NCBI RefSeq assembly: GCF_963931675.1 | Contig: NZ_OZ007039.1 | Location: 1,087,657-1,151,656 of the forward strand | Direction of reading: 5' to 3' | DNA from: an uncultured Alistipes sp. | Lineage (GTDB): Bacteria > Bacteroidota > Bacteroidia > Bacteroidales > Rikenellaceae | Length of the DNA stretch: 64,000 nucleotides | In this document: positions 33,843 to 42,726 of the stretch, one piece after another | Layout: each line of letters starts with the position of its first letter | Position numbering within the stretch: the stretch's first letter is position 1 | Notes under the pieces: model-generated | Database searches by the model: none | Told to the model about the DNA's origin: nothing | The model's input: the letters and a program-made list of their open reading frames with translations, nothing else | Position numbers and translations under genes: made by a program

Positions 33843-34743
33843 CCCGGAGAGGTGGCAAAAAAAGGGATGGGAGGAGACAAGGTTCAGGGCCGGAAAAGGG
33901 AAAGGCCTGAAGCCCCGCAGAGAAAGGAGACGGGGCTGGTTCAGGCTCGGAACGGGAGGCGGGAGCCGGTTCGGGCTGAGCGAAATTCCGGCCCCAACGG
34001 TAAGGCAAGCTCAAGACAGAGAGGATTCAGACCCGGGATTCAGAGGTATCGGCCCCCGAGTCGCCGGGCTTCGGAAACAAGCTCCGGATCGGCCGCAAAT
34101 GCCCGAAGCCGCGGCTCCGCAGCCAGGCAACTCCCGAGGCGGTCGAGCAGACAATAAAACCGGATCCGGAGAAACCGCGCCGGAAGCGACTCCTCCCCGT
34201 GATCGTACTCCTCACCCGAAAGGGCCGCCAAAGCCGCAGCCCGAAAAGCCCGGAATGCGGCTGTCCCGAAACCGTTCCGGAGGTAAAACGCCCCGAGGCG
34301 TTCGAGAGACACACTCCAGGCAAAAGCCTGCCGGTCGGCTTCGACCCCGCATCGGGATTTTCCGAAGCCGAAACCGGATTCGGATTCCTCACCGCCGGAG
34401 CCCCGGGCAACATCACGCAGCAACTCCGCAACGAGTTCGCGTCGCAGATCGGGCGCAAAAAAGAGGCGTTCACCCCGTATGCGCGCAACAAGATGACAGG
34501 CGCACAAGCGCAATCGTGGATTTTTCACAGGCACAAAATTTCAAAAAACGACACTTCGAAAACTCCCGGCCGCAAGCCGTCGCGTCAGAGCATGGAAAGT
34601 CCCCGAACACGGTCGGCAAAGACCGGAATTTTCGAATGCACAACCTGCGGGTGCCTATGAAAGATGCTTGAAATAAATCACATAACGTGAAGCGTCGCAA
34701 AAAGGGCGAAACCCCGACAAAAAGGGTATACCGCTGCAAAGAT
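33843..34743. other. Purine-skewed, poorly coding region
   Basis: The first 200 bases on the plus strand are almost all G and A with few pyrimidines. Several overlapping open frames exist on both strands, but only the minus-strand frame at 34040-34534 looks protein-like. The part from about 34540 to 34740 shows nothing I recognise. Confidence 0.5.
34040..34534 (-). CDS. Hypothetical Arg/Glu/Leu-rich protein (doubtful)
   Basis: 164 residues from a GTG at 34534. The composition (helical, with FLRIRFYCLLDRLGSCLAAE and PDLRRELVAELLRDVAR) is like a real small helical protein rather than a frame shadow, and no better gene competes on the plus strand. There is no recognised domain, no signal peptide and no clear promoter. 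It may be a degenerate or lineage-specific gene. Low confidence. Confidence 0.35.
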   Translation of the reverse strand: MPVKNPRLRLCACHLVARIRGERLFFAPDLRRELVAELLRDVARGSGGEESESGFGFGKSRCGVEADRQAFAWSVSLERLGAFYLRNGFGTAAFRAFRAAALAALSGEEYDHGEESLPARFLRIRFYCLLDRLGSCLAAEPRLRAFAADPELVSEARRLGGRYL

Positions 34744-34749
34744 AGATCA

Positions 34750-34786
34750 AAAAAAGGCTCCCTCCAAAAATTCGGAGGGCTTTTTC
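34750..34786. terminator. Terminator upstream of lipA
   Basis: CCCTCC (34760-34765) and GGAGGG (34774-34779) with flanking A and T runs that extend the stem; bidirectional form. Confidence 0.7.
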
Positions 34787-34819
34787 GAGGGGATATTCCC
34801 ACCGGGAACGGCGCAATCA

Positions 34820-34851
34820 TTGGGAAATCTCAATTATTTTTCCTATTTTTG
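34820..34851 (+). promoter_or_regulatory. Promoter of the lipA-lipB-recJ cluster
   Basis: TTG (34820-34822), 21-base spacer, TATTTTTG (34844-34851), exact -7 match; ATG at 34878. Confidence 0.65.
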
Positions 34852-34877
34852 CATCAATTGGAAAATAATGAACTTAA

Positions 34878-35759
34878 ATGCCGAAGTTTCATGACAAGGT
34901 AGATGTTCTCAAAAAACCCGGATGGTTGAAGATCCGACTCCACCGCACAGGCGAATGGGCCGAAGTGCGGCAAATCGTCGAAAAACACAACCTGCACACG
35001 ATTTGCAGCAGCGGCCGATGCCCCAACCAGGCCGAATGCTGGAGCCGAAGGACCGCAACCTTCATGATCCTGGGAGACATCTGCACCCGCGGCTGCCGCT
35101 TCTGCGCTACAAAAACGGGACATCCTCTGCCACCCGATCCCGAGGAACCCCGCCAGGTCGCCGAAAGCGTCTCGCTGATGAAACTCAGGTATGTCGTCGT
35201 CACTTCCGTGACCCGCGACGACCTCCCAGACGGAGGTGCCGCCCATTGGGCCGCAACCGTGGAGGCCATCCGGGCTCAGAACCCAGACGCCGTAATTGAG
35301 CTCCTTATTCCCGATCTCGACGCAAAACCCGACCTGCTGGATACGGTCATCGCGTCGAAGCCCGATATTATCGGGCACAACATCGAAACCGTCGAGCGAC
35401 TGACCCCTCTGGTCCGGTCCCGGGCCAGGTACCGGACGAGTCTGGAGACCCTGCGCTACCTCAGCAGCCGGGGCGTCGTGACGAAAAGCGGACTGATGGT
35501 CGGACTCGGCGAAGAAGATGGTGAAGTTTTACAGACCCTGCACGACCTGCGCGAAGCGGGCGTCAGGATCGTAACGCTTGGTCAGTACCTTCGGCCGACT
35601 CTGGAGCACTACCCCGTTGCGGCGTATATCACTCCCGAAAAATTCGAATGGTACAGACTTCAAGCGCTGGAAATGGGTTTCAGCTACTGCGCGAGCGCCC
35701 CGCTGGTCCGCTCGTCGTACATGGCCGAAGAAGCCCTGCGTAGCGTAAAGAGTTTGTAG
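34878..35759 (+). CDS. lipA: Lipoyl synthase
   Basis: 293 residues. The auxiliary cluster motif (CSSGRCPNQAEC, about residues 42-53) and the radical SAM motif CTRGCRFC (about 70-77) are both present, followed by PDGGAAHWAATVEAIR. LipA inserts two sulfur atoms into octanoyl groups on lipoyl domains, using S-adenosylmethionine. It is followed by lipB after 2 bases, so octanoyl transfer and sulfur insertion are co-expressed. Confidence 0.97.
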   Translation: MPKFHDKVDVLKKPGWLKIRLHRTGEWAEVRQIVEKHNLHTICSSGRCPNQAECWSRRTATFMILGDICTRGCRFCATKTGHPLPPDPEEPRQVAESVSLMKLRYVVVTSVTRDDLPDGGAAHWAATVEAIRAQNPDAVIELLIPDLDAKPDLLDTVIASKPDIIGHNIETVERLTPLVRSRARYRTSLETLRYLSSRGVVTKSGLMVGLGEEDGEVLQTLHDLREAGVRIVTLGQYLRPTLEHYPVAAYITPEKFEWYRLQALEMGFSYCASAPLVRSSYMAEEALRSVKSL

Positions 35760-35761
35760 CG

Positions 35762-36511
35762 ATGAAAGCCCTCTGCCGGGATCTCGGAACCATGGAGTAC
35801 GAAACCTGCTGGAAACTCCAGCAGGAACTCTTCGATGCCCTCCTGGCCAGCAAGCGGAGGTGCGCACCGACCGATCCCCGCTCCGAGAGTGGCGGCCCGA
35901 ACCCGGCCGGAGCCCCCGAAACCGAAACGGATCCTGCCGCAGACGTCGCAGGAACGGTGCTGCTGGTCGAGCATCCGCCGGTCTACACCCTCGGAAAGAG
36001 CGGGCACGCCGAAAACCTGCTCGTCAGCCGCGAAGCCCTCGAAGCTGCAGGCGCACGGTTCTTTCACATCGACCGCGGCGGAGACATCACCTTCCATGGT
36101 CCCGGACAGTTGGTCTGCTATCCGATCCTCGACCTCGAACGCATCGGAATCGGATTGCGCGACTACATCGACGCACTGGAGGAGGCCGTCATCCGAACCG
36201 TCGCCCAATACGGCATCACCGCAGGCCGCATCCCCGGCGCTTCGGGCGTCTGGATCGAACCCGAAAGCCGCCGTCCGCGCAAAATCTGCGCAATAGGCGT
36301 GCGTTCGTCGCGTTATGTTACCATGCACGGGTTCGCCCTGAACGTCACGACCGACCTCGGGTGGTTCTCGCGCATCAACCCCTGCGGATTCACCGACCGC
36401 GGCGTGGCATCGATCCTCTCCGAAACCGGACGCAAGGTCCCCATGGAGGAGGTCAAAAAACTGGTTGTAAAATTTTTAAGTGAGAAATTAAATGTTGAAA
36501 TATATAAATAA
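35762..36511 (+). CDS. lipB: Octanoyl-[acyl-carrier-protein]-protein octanoyltransferase
   Basis: 249 residues. Family motifs: VEHPPVYTLGKSGHAENLL, RGGDITFHGPGQLVCYPI, the Lys in RKICAIGVRSS and the catalytic Cys in INPCGFTDRG. Residues about 28-60 are a Pro-, Glu- and Ala-rich insertion between the first helix and VEHPP that is absent from most LipB proteins. It transfers octanoate from acyl carrier protein to lipoyl domains, giving the substrate of LipA. It ends 8 bases before recJ. Confidence 0.94.
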   Translation: MKALCRDLGTMEYETCWKLQQELFDALLASKRRCAPTDPRSESGGPNPAGAPETETDPAADVAGTVLLVEHPPVYTLGKSGHAENLLVSREALEAAGARFFHIDRGGDITFHGPGQLVCYPILDLERIGIGLRDYIDALEEAVIRTVAQYGITAGRIPGASGVWIEPESRRPRKICAIGVRSSRYVTMHGFALNVTTDLGWFSRINPCGFTDRGVASILSETGRKVPMEEVKKLVVKFLSEKLNVEIYK

Positions 36512-36519
36512 CAATTCGT

Positions 36520-38286
36520 ATGCCCATAGAAAAACGCTGGGTAGTGAAGCCCCAGGGCGACCCCGCGACGGTAGCTTCGTTGGCTGCCGCTCTGCGGATC
36601 TCGCCCGTGCTGGCCAATCTGCTCGTACAAAGAGGCATAGACACCGTAGAAAAGGCTGACAAGTTCTTTAAACCGAGCCTCGCCGATCTGCACGACCCCT
36701 TCCTGATGAAGGATATGGACCGCGCGGTCGAACGGGTCGAACGGGCCGTCGCAAACCATGAGAAGATCATGGTCTACGGCGACTACGACGTCGACGGCTG
36801 TACGGCCGTGGCGCTGGTTTACAAGTTCCTCCGCCAGATCGGGCACAAAAACCTGATGTTCTACATCCCCGACCGCTACACCGAAGGGTACGGGATTTCG
36901 GTCAAGGGTATCGACCTCGCGGCCCGCAAGGGCGTGGGGCTGATCATCGCCCTCGACTGCGGTATCAAAGCCACCGAAAAGGTGCTCTATGCAAAGACGA
37001 AAGGCGTGGATTTCATCATCTGCGACCATCACCTCCCGGCCGAGGAGATCCCTCAGGCCGTAGCCGTTCTCGACCCCAAACGGGTCGACTGCTCCTATCC
37101 GTTCGACGAACTCTCGGGTTGCGGCGTGGGTTTCAAACTCGTGCAGGCCTATGCCCAGAAGAACCGGATCCCGTTCGAACAGATCCTCGATCTGCTCGAC
37201 CTGCTCGTCGTATCGATCGCTTCGGACATCGTGCCCCTGACGGGCGAGAACCGCATCCTGGCCTATTTCGGGCTGAAGAACCTCAACCGAGAACCCTCGA
37301 AGGGGCTGCTGTCGATCATCAAGATCTGCGGGCTGGACAAACACAACATCACCATCGACGACATCGTCTTCAAGATCGGTCCGCGAATCAACGCCGCCGG
37401 GCGGATGCGGATGGATGAAAACGACGAAAATGCCTCGCCTTCGGGCGGTCACGCCGCCGTGGAGCTCCTGATTGAAGGCAACGAGAGCGTCGCCGCGGAG
37501 TTCGGAAACGTCATCGACTCCTACAACCAGGACCGCAAGTCGATCGACCGCCACGTCACGCAGGAGGCTCACGAATACATCGAACAGAACCCCGAACTGA
37601 AAGCCCTGAAAAGCACGGTGATCTACAACCCGCGCTGGATGAAGGGAATCGTCGGGATCGTGGCCTCGCGGCTGATCGAGACCTACTACCGGCCGACGGT
37701 GGTGCTGACGATGAGCAACGGCTTCGTCACGGGATCGGCACGTTCGGTGCCGGGATTCGACCTCTACCAGGCCGTCGAGTCGTGCTCGGACCTGTTGGAA
37801 AACTTCGGAGGGCACATGTATGCCGCCGGTCTGACGATGCGACCGGAGAATGTCGAGGAGTTCACGCGGCGTTTCAACGCCTTCGTGGAGGAGAACATCG
37901 ACCCGCAGATGCTCATCCCGCAGGTCGACATCGACAGCGAACTGCTCTTCTCCGACATCACCCCGGCCTTCCGCAAGGACCTGAACCGCTTCCAGCCCTT
38001 CGGGCCCGGGAATACGGCCCCGGTCTTCGTGACCTACGGCGTGAGCAACCACGGGGAGGCCCGGCTCGTCGGCATGGAGAGCGAACACCTCCGCATGGAC
38101 CTCATGCAGCGGCAGAAACCCAACACGAAACTCCAGGCCATCGCTTTCCAGCAGCCAACGCACTACGAATGGGTGCGGGCCGGAAAGCCGATCGACGTCT
38201 GCTACCAGATCGTCGAGAACCACTACCGCGGCACGGTCTCCACGCAGTTGCGCGTGAAGGATATCAAACCGGTGCACAACCGTTGA
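36520..38286 (+). CDS. recJ: Single-stranded-DNA-specific exonuclease RecJ
   Basis: 588 residues. DHH-family motifs are YGDYDVDGCTAVAL (about 88-101), CDCG-like LDCGIKATEK, and DHHLPAE (about 168); the DHHA1 domain contains GSARSVPGFDLYQAV and GGHMYAAGLTM (GGH). A C-terminal OB-like domain completes the protein. It degrades single-stranded DNA 5' to 3' in repair and recombination. It is in line with lipB, but its start lies in AT-rich sequence and could have its own promoter. Confidence 0.96.
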   Translation: MPIEKRWVVKPQGDPATVASLAAALRISPVLANLLVQRGIDTVEKADKFFKPSLADLHDPFLMKDMDRAVERVERAVANHEKIMVYGDYDVDGCTAVALVYKFLRQIGHKNLMFYIPDRYTEGYGISVKGIDLAARKGVGLIIALDCGIKATEKVLYAKTKGVDFIICDHHLPAEEIPQAVAVLDPKRVDCSYPFDELSGCGVGFKLVQAYAQKNRIPFEQILDLLDLLVVSIASDIVPLTGENRILAYFGLKNLNREPSKGLLSIIKICGLDKHNITIDDIVFKIGPRINAAGRMRMDENDENASPSGGHAAVELLIEGNESVAAEFGNVIDSYNQDRKSIDRHVTQEAHEYIEQNPELKALKSTVIYNPRWMKGIVGIVASRLIETYYRPTVVLTMSNGFVTGSARSVPGFDLYQAVESCSDLLENFGGHMYAAGLTMRPENVEEFTRRFNAFVEENIDPQMLIPQVDIDSELLFSDITPAFRKDLNRFQPFGPGNTAPVFVTYGVSNHGEARLVGMESEHLRMDLMQRQKPNTKLQAIAFQQPTHYEWVRAGKPIDVCYQIVENHYRGTVSTQLRVKDIKPVHNR

Positions 38287-38335
38287 GAACCCGGATTTGG
38301 GGGCCGGATTTTGAGGGGCCGGGAGCCGATTCCGA

Positions 38336-38371
38336 AAAAAAGGATGCCGCTGCAAGGCGGCATCCTTTTTC
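38336..38371. terminator. Bidirectional terminator between recJ and nitroreductase gene
   Basis: GGATGCCGC (38342-38350) and GCGGCATCC (38357-38365) with A run before and T run after; serves both convergent genes. Confidence 0.92.
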
Positions 38372-38409
38372 CGATTTTCCGACAAGAGTGAACCGGCGGA
38401 CAGGGCCGG

Positions 38410-38940
38410 CTACGGCAGCCGGACGATACGCGCCTCGTCGTCGCAGGGCGGCAGCGGGGCGGGGGTGAAGTCCGAATAACCGATCGCAATGGCGCAGAGC
38501 GGCTCGCATTCCGCGGGAATCGGCAGGAAACCACGCAGGTAATCGGCCGCCTTCTCACCCGCGGGATCCTCCTTGCGGCGCGGACGGCCGTGGATGTGCA
38601 CCCAGCAGGAGGCGAGCCCCTCGTCGACGCAGGCCAGTTGGAGCACGGTGGCCGAAATCGCGGCATTCTCCCGCCACAGGTCACTCGCCGTCGTATCACC
38701 CAGGATGACGATTGCCAGCGGGGCATTCTTCAAAAATCCCGATCCGTAATCGCGCATGTCGGCCATGCGTGCCACGAGAGCCGGATCGTCGACCACCAGA
38801 AAACGGGTCGTGCGCGTATTGCGGGCCGAAGGGGCCGTCAGGGCCTCCGCGAGCAGACGGTCCACGACCTCGCGGGGCACCGTCCGATCCGTAAACTTGC
38901 GGATCGAACGTCGTTTGGCTATCAATTCCTTGAATTCCAT
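38410..38940 (-). CDS. Nitroreductase-family FMN oxidoreductase
   Basis: 176 residues from the ATG at 38940 (MEFKELIAKRRSIRKF). The FMN-phosphate-binding RRSIRKF motif and the APSARNTRTTRFLVV and DEGLASCWVHIHGR segments are typical of the small nitroreductase family. The open frame extends far upstream through the HAD gene, but homology begins at MEF. Substrate unknown; quinones or nitro compounds are usual. Confidence 0.9.
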   Translation of the reverse strand: MEFKELIAKRRSIRKFTDRTVPREVVDRLLAEALTAPSARNTRTTRFLVVDDPALVARMADMRDYGSGFLKNAPLAIVILGDTTASDLWRENAAISATVLQLACVDEGLASCWVHIHGRPRRKEDPAGEKAADYLRGFLPIPAECEPLCAIAIGYSDFTPAPLPPCDDEARIVRLP

Positions 38941-38954
38941 AATCGTCACGTTTC

Positions 38955-38989
38955 TTGCATACAAAAATAGGGAAAAAACATTATCTTTG
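38955..38989 (+). promoter_or_regulatory. Promoter of HAD phosphatase gene cluster
   Basis: TTG (38955-38957), 24-base spacer, TATCTTTG (38982-38989), exact -7 match; ATG at 39013. Confidence 0.5.
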
Positions 38990-39012
38990 AAAATCCAAAA
39001 TTTCCGAACACC

Positions 39013-39852
39013 ATGGATTACCGTTTCACCATAGCCCTGATCTACGATTTCGACGGTACACTCGCACCGGGGAACATGCAGGAGTACGACTTCATCCCGG
39101 CCGTCGGAAAAAGCAACAAGGAGTTCTGGACCGAAGCCAACACGCTGGCCGAAGAGCAGGATGCAGACATGGTCCTCACCTACATGGCCCGGATGATCCA
39201 GGAGGCGAAATCCAAGGGGCTGTCGCTGCGCCGCGAAGCCTTCCAGGAGTCCGGCCGCCGCGTCACGCTCTTCAACGGCGTCCGGGAGTGGTTTTCGAGG
39301 ATAAACCGTTACGGCGAGGAGCGCGAAATCCGCATCCTCCACTACATCAACTCCTCGGGCCTCAAGGAGATCATCGAAGGAACGGAGATCGCCCACGAAT
39401 TCCGCAAGATCTACGCCTGCTCGTTCCTCTACGACGTCGACGGAATCGCCTACTGGCCCGCCGTGGCGGTCAACTACACCAACAAGACGCAGTTCATCTT
39501 CAAGATCAACAAGGGTGTCGAATCGGTCTTCGACTCGAAACTCGTAAACCGCTATATCCCCGAAAACGAGCGTCCCGTGCCTTTCCGCCGCATGATCTAC
39601 GTCGGCGACGGAACCACCGACATCCCCTGCATGCGGCTGGTGAAGAGTTCCGGAGGCCACTCCATCGCCGTCTACAACCCCGCCCAGAAGGGCGCGCGGA
39701 AAGAGTTGGCGTCGCTTATCCACGACAACCGCGTGAGCCATGTCTGCCCGGCCGACTACTCCGAAGGCTCGGAGATGGACATCCTCGTGAAGACCATCAT
39801 CGACAAGATCGACCTCGACGACCGGTTGGAAAAACTCGAAGTCGTCCGCTGA
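39013..39852 (+). CDS. HAD-superfamily phosphatase
   Basis: 279 residues. Motif I is YDFDGTLAPG (Asp nucleophile near residue 13), motif IV is YVGDGTTDIPCMRL; a cap with RREAFQESGRRVTLF lies in between. The nucleophile and acid-base Asp are intact. The family hydrolyses phosphate esters; the substrate is unknown. It is 5 bases before the small membrane gene, so the two may be co-transcribed. Confidence 0.87.
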   Translation: MDYRFTIALIYDFDGTLAPGNMQEYDFIPAVGKSNKEFWTEANTLAEEQDADMVLTYMARMIQEAKSKGLSLRREAFQESGRRVTLFNGVREWFSRINRYGEEREIRILHYINSSGLKEIIEGTEIAHEFRKIYACSFLYDVDGIAYWPAVAVNYTNKTQFIFKINKGVESVFDSKLVNRYIPENERPVPFRRMIYVGDGTTDIPCMRLVKSSGGHSIAVYNPAQKGARKELASLIHDNRVSHVCPADYSEGSEMDILVKTIIDKIDLDDRLEKLEVVR

Positions 39853-39857
39853 ACACC

Positions 39858-40445
39858 ATGACATCCACTCCCGGAAAAAGAATCTATGCCCGACGCTGGA
39901 TCCGCCCCGAACGGCTCGGAGGATCCCCCGAGTGGACCGCCGGACTCAGGCGTCACCCCGCAGCCCTGTGGATCACCGTGGGGTTGCTGACCCTCTGCAC
40001 CCTGCTGCCCGTCGCGGGATTCCCGGGTCTCTATGTCGCGGCCGTGGCCTGCGGCGCCTTTTACCTCGACGACGAACCCCTGGAACTGCTGCGGCTCCCG
40101 GGACTGAGTGCCGGCCGGCTCCTCGTCCGCAAGGTCCTTACCGCCTGGAGGAACTACTTCCTGCTGACGCTGCCCTTCACCCTGCTGGCCATCCTCGCAC
40201 ACCCCCGCACGGCCTGGATCGCCGCCGCCTGGGTCCCGCTGGCAGCCCTGGCCCTGCTCTACGCCGTTGTGGCGAAATACGCACACTACGCCCCCGAAAA
40301 ACCCCGCCGGCAGCCCCTGGCCGCACGTTTCGGAAGCGCTGGATTCCTCTTCCCCGTATTGCTGCCCCTGAGCCTCATCCTCACGGTCAGCTACGCCCTG
40401 CGGGCCGAACGAAACCTCAACCGCTACCTCCATGATTACGATTGA
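39858..40445 (+). CDS. Unknown membrane protein paired with a degenerate ABC ATPase
   Basis: 195 residues from the ATG at 39858. Membrane helices at about 33-50, 53-72, 103-120, 122-145 and 160-180 (AALWITVGLLTLCTLLPVAG; LLTLPFTLLAILAHP). The N-terminus is basic. The end overlaps the start of the next gene by 14 bases, which suggests translational coupling and a complex with it. It is not a standard ABC permease; no domain recognised. Confidence 0.72.
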   Translation: MTSTPGKRIYARRWIRPERLGGSPEWTAGLRRHPAALWITVGLLTLCTLLPVAGFPGLYVAAVACGAFYLDDEPLELLRLPGLSAGRLLVRKVLTAWRNYFLLTLPFTLLAILAHPRTAWIAAAWVPLAALALLYAVVAKYAHYAPEKPRRQPLAARFGSAGFLFPVLLPLSLILTVSYALRAERNLNRYLHDYD

Positions 40446-41088
40446 TTCACTCCGGGTCCGCGAAGGCAGGCGGATCCTGCTCGACGGCGTGACGATGCAC
40501 CTGCCCGGAAATGCCGTCCACGGAATCACCGGCGAGGGGAGGAGTCTCCTGCTGCGGACCGTCTGCGGGCTCGTAACGCCCGAAACGGGTTCGGTATCCG
40601 AATCCGGACATCCACTGCAACGGCGCGAAATGGCGTTCTTAGAGGCCGACCCGCACTTCTGGCCCGGGCTCACGGCCCGCGACTGCATCGGACTGGTGCG
40701 GTACAACGACCGGACGGAGTATCCCGAAGCGCTGATCCGCCGCTTCCCCGTACCGCTCGACGCGGAGGCCCGGGCCCTGCCGTCCCGGGAACGCAAACAC
40801 CTCGGCATCATCCTTACGCTGATGCGCGGCAAACGCATCCTGCTGCTCGACGAACCCTTCCGGGAGTTGGAGCCCGAACGGCTCTTCGTCATGCAACAGC
40901 TCCTCCTCCACCTCGGAACCGAAGGGCGGACCGTGCTGCTCGCCTCCGGGAAGATCACACCCCTCGAAGGGGTTTGCGACGACCTCTACCTGCTGGGCGG
41001 AGGCCGTGTCCTCGCCCGTTACGAACACTACGAACTGGGGCGTGTGGCCGGGATTCCGGATTCCGGCTCGGAAATCCCGAAAAATTGA
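40432..41088 (+). CDS. ABC-type ATPase-like protein with altered Walker A
   Basis: 218 residues. The Walker A region reads GITGEGRS (31-38), with Arg in place of the invariant Lys. Walker B is intact (RILLLDEPFRELEP). The signature region reads LPSRERKHLG in place of LSGGQ. The fold is therefore that of an ABC ATPase that may bind but hardly hydrolyse ATP. It overlaps the preceding membrane gene by 14 bases. A regulatory or non-canonical exporter role is inferred. Confidence 0.8.
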   Translation: MITIDSLRVREGRRILLDGVTMHLPGNAVHGITGEGRSLLLRTVCGLVTPETGSVSESGHPLQRREMAFLEADPHFWPGLTARDCIGLVRYNDRTEYPEALIRRFPVPLDAEARALPSRERKHLGIILTLMRGKRILLLDEPFRELEPERLFVMQQLLLHLGTEGRTVLLASGKITPLEGVCDDLYLLGGGRVLARYEHYELGRVAGIPDSGSEIPKN

Positions 41089-41125
41089 GTATCTTCGCAG
41101 TAAAATCCGCGTACGGAAAACGATC

Positions 41126-41707
41126 ATGAAAATTCTTTTCGCCACCAACAATGCCCACAAGCTCAGCGAGGTACAGGCCGTGCTGGGCGATGGTTACACG
41201 CTTGTGACGCCCCGCGAATGCGGCGTCACCGAAGAGATTCCCGAAGAGCAGGAGACCCTCGAAGGAAATGCCTCGCAGAAGGCTCACTACCTCCATGACC
41301 GTACCGGTCTGGACTGCTTCGCCGACGACACCGGGCTCGAAGTCGAGGCGCTGGGCGGGGCCCCCGGCGTGCACTCGGCCCGCTACGCCACCGACGGACA
41401 CGACTTTGCGGCCAACAACCGCCTGCTGCTGAAGAATCTCCAGGGCGTCGGGAACCGCCGGGCCCGCTTCCGCACAGTCATTGCATTGATCCTCAACGGT
41501 GAGGAACACCTCTTCGAAGGGGTAGTCGAGGGACGCATCATAGACCATGAAACCGGACACGAAGGATTCGGGTTCGATCCGCTGTTCGTCCCCGACGGTT
41601 GCGAACGCACCTTTGCCGAAATGAGCGCCGCGGAGAAAAACGCTATCTCACACCGCGGACGCGCTGTACGCAAACTGGCCGAATACCTCCACGCACACGA
41701 AAAATAG
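41126..41707 (+). CDS. rdgB: XTP/dITP diphosphatase (Ham1/RdgB family)
   Basis: 193 residues from the ATG at 41126. Motifs FATNNAHKLSEV at the N-terminus, DCFADDTGLEVEAL in the middle and GFGFDPLFVPDG near residue 150 are diagnostic. It removes deaminated purine nucleotides (XTP, dITP, ITP) from the pool. A -7-like TATCTTCG (about 41091-41098) lies 28 bases upstream, so it may have its own promoter. Confidence 0.95.
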   Translation: MKILFATNNAHKLSEVQAVLGDGYTLVTPRECGVTEEIPEEQETLEGNASQKAHYLHDRTGLDCFADDTGLEVEALGGAPGVHSARYATDGHDFAANNRLLLKNLQGVGNRRARFRTVIALILNGEEHLFEGVVEGRIIDHETGHEGFGFDPLFVPDGCERTFAEMSAAEKNAISHRGRAVRKLAEYLHAHEK

Positions 41708-41718
41708 AAGTGGCCGGA

Positions 41719-42705
41719 ATGAAACCGAAAGAGATCATCCGATGGGGGATTCTGGGGTGCGGTGACGTCTGCGAACGCAAGAGCGGTCCGCCGATGTACC
41801 TCACGGAGCACTCGGCACTCGTGGCCGTCATGCGGCGCGACGCGGAGAAGGCCGCCGATTTCGCACGCCGCCACGGCGTCGCCCGCTTCTACACCGATGC
41901 CGGGGCGCTGATCGCCGATCCCGAGGTCGACATCGTCTACGTCGCCACGCCGCACGCCTCGCACAAGGAGCTGACGATCCGCGCCCTGGAGGCCGGGAAA
42001 CCCGTCTATGTCGAGAAGCCCATGGCGATGAACCATGCCGAGTGCCGGGAGATGCTCGCCGCGGCGGAACGCTGCAGACAGAAACTCTTCGTGGCCTATT
42101 ACCGGCGGTCGCTGCCCTATTTCCGGAAAGTCCGGGATCTGCTGGAGGAGGGGAGGATCGGGACCCCGCAGCAGGTCGAGGTCCGTTACCTGCGTCCGGC
42201 AGGCCCCGAAGACCGCGATCCGGCCCGGCTGCCGTGGCGCCTGCGCCGCGAGGTGGGCGGTGACGGCTACTTCTACGACATGGCTCCGCACACGCTCGAC
42301 ATCCTCGACTTCCTGCTCGGGGAGATCTCGGAGGCCCAAGGGGTGAAGAGCAACCTCGGAGGGCTGTACGAGGTGGCCGATACGGTCTCGGCCGCACTCC
42401 GGTTCCGCTCGGGCGTCGTCGGGAAAGGACTCTGGAGTTTCGTCGCACCGCCCGAAGAGACCGAAGATTCGGTCCTCATCGTCGGCAGCCGGGGCTCGAT
42501 CCGCTTCAGCACCTTCGCCTTTACGCCCGTCGAACTGTCGGCTCCCGAAGGTACGGAGCGCTTCGCCATCGAACCTCCGAAACATATTCAGGGCCCGATG
42601 ATCGCTTCGATCGTCGCCGAACTCCGCGGTGAGGGACGCTGCCCTTCGACCGGCATATCGGCCGCCCGGACTTCGCGGGTCATGGATGAAATCATGAAGG
42701 AATAA
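41719..42705 (+). CDS. Gfo/Idh/MocA-family NAD(P)-dependent oxidoreductase
   Basis: 328 residues from the ATG at 41719; a GTG at 41710 is possible. Rossmann motif GILGCGDVCE at residues 10-19, then the family EKP motif YVEKPMAMNHAE near residue 97 and PHTLDILDFLLGE. It oxidizes or reduces a sugar or related alcohol. It follows rdgB after 11 bases. Substrate unknown. Confidence 0.9.
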   Translation: MKPKEIIRWGILGCGDVCERKSGPPMYLTEHSALVAVMRRDAEKAADFARRHGVARFYTDAGALIADPEVDIVYVATPHASHKELTIRALEAGKPVYVEKPMAMNHAECREMLAAAERCRQKLFVAYYRRSLPYFRKVRDLLEEGRIGTPQQVEVRYLRPAGPEDRDPARLPWRLRREVGGDGYFYDMAPHTLDILDFLLGEISEAQGVKSNLGGLYEVADTVSAALRFRSGVVGKGLWSFVAPPEETEDSVLIVGSRGSIRFSTFAFTPVELSAPEGTERFAIEPPKHIQGPMIASIVAELRGEGRCPSTGISAARTSRVMDEIMKE

Positions 42706-42710
42706 ATCGC

Positions 42711-42718
42711 TATCTTTG
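42711..42718 (+). promoter_or_regulatory. -7 promoter box of folE
   Basis: TATCTTTG, exact match, ending 8 bases before the ATG at 42727. Transcription would begin at or next to the start codon. Confidence 0.6.
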
Positions 42719-42726
42719 CCCCCGCT

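Noticed and set aside
34594..34602. GGAAAGTCC, similar to the conserved start of RNase P RNA
   Set aside because: The rest of the RNase P core and the ACAGAA-type 3' end are missing.
36313..38385. 690-codon frame opposite recJ and lipB
   Set aside because: Antisense to two well-recognised genes; Asp/Val/His-rich shadow composition.
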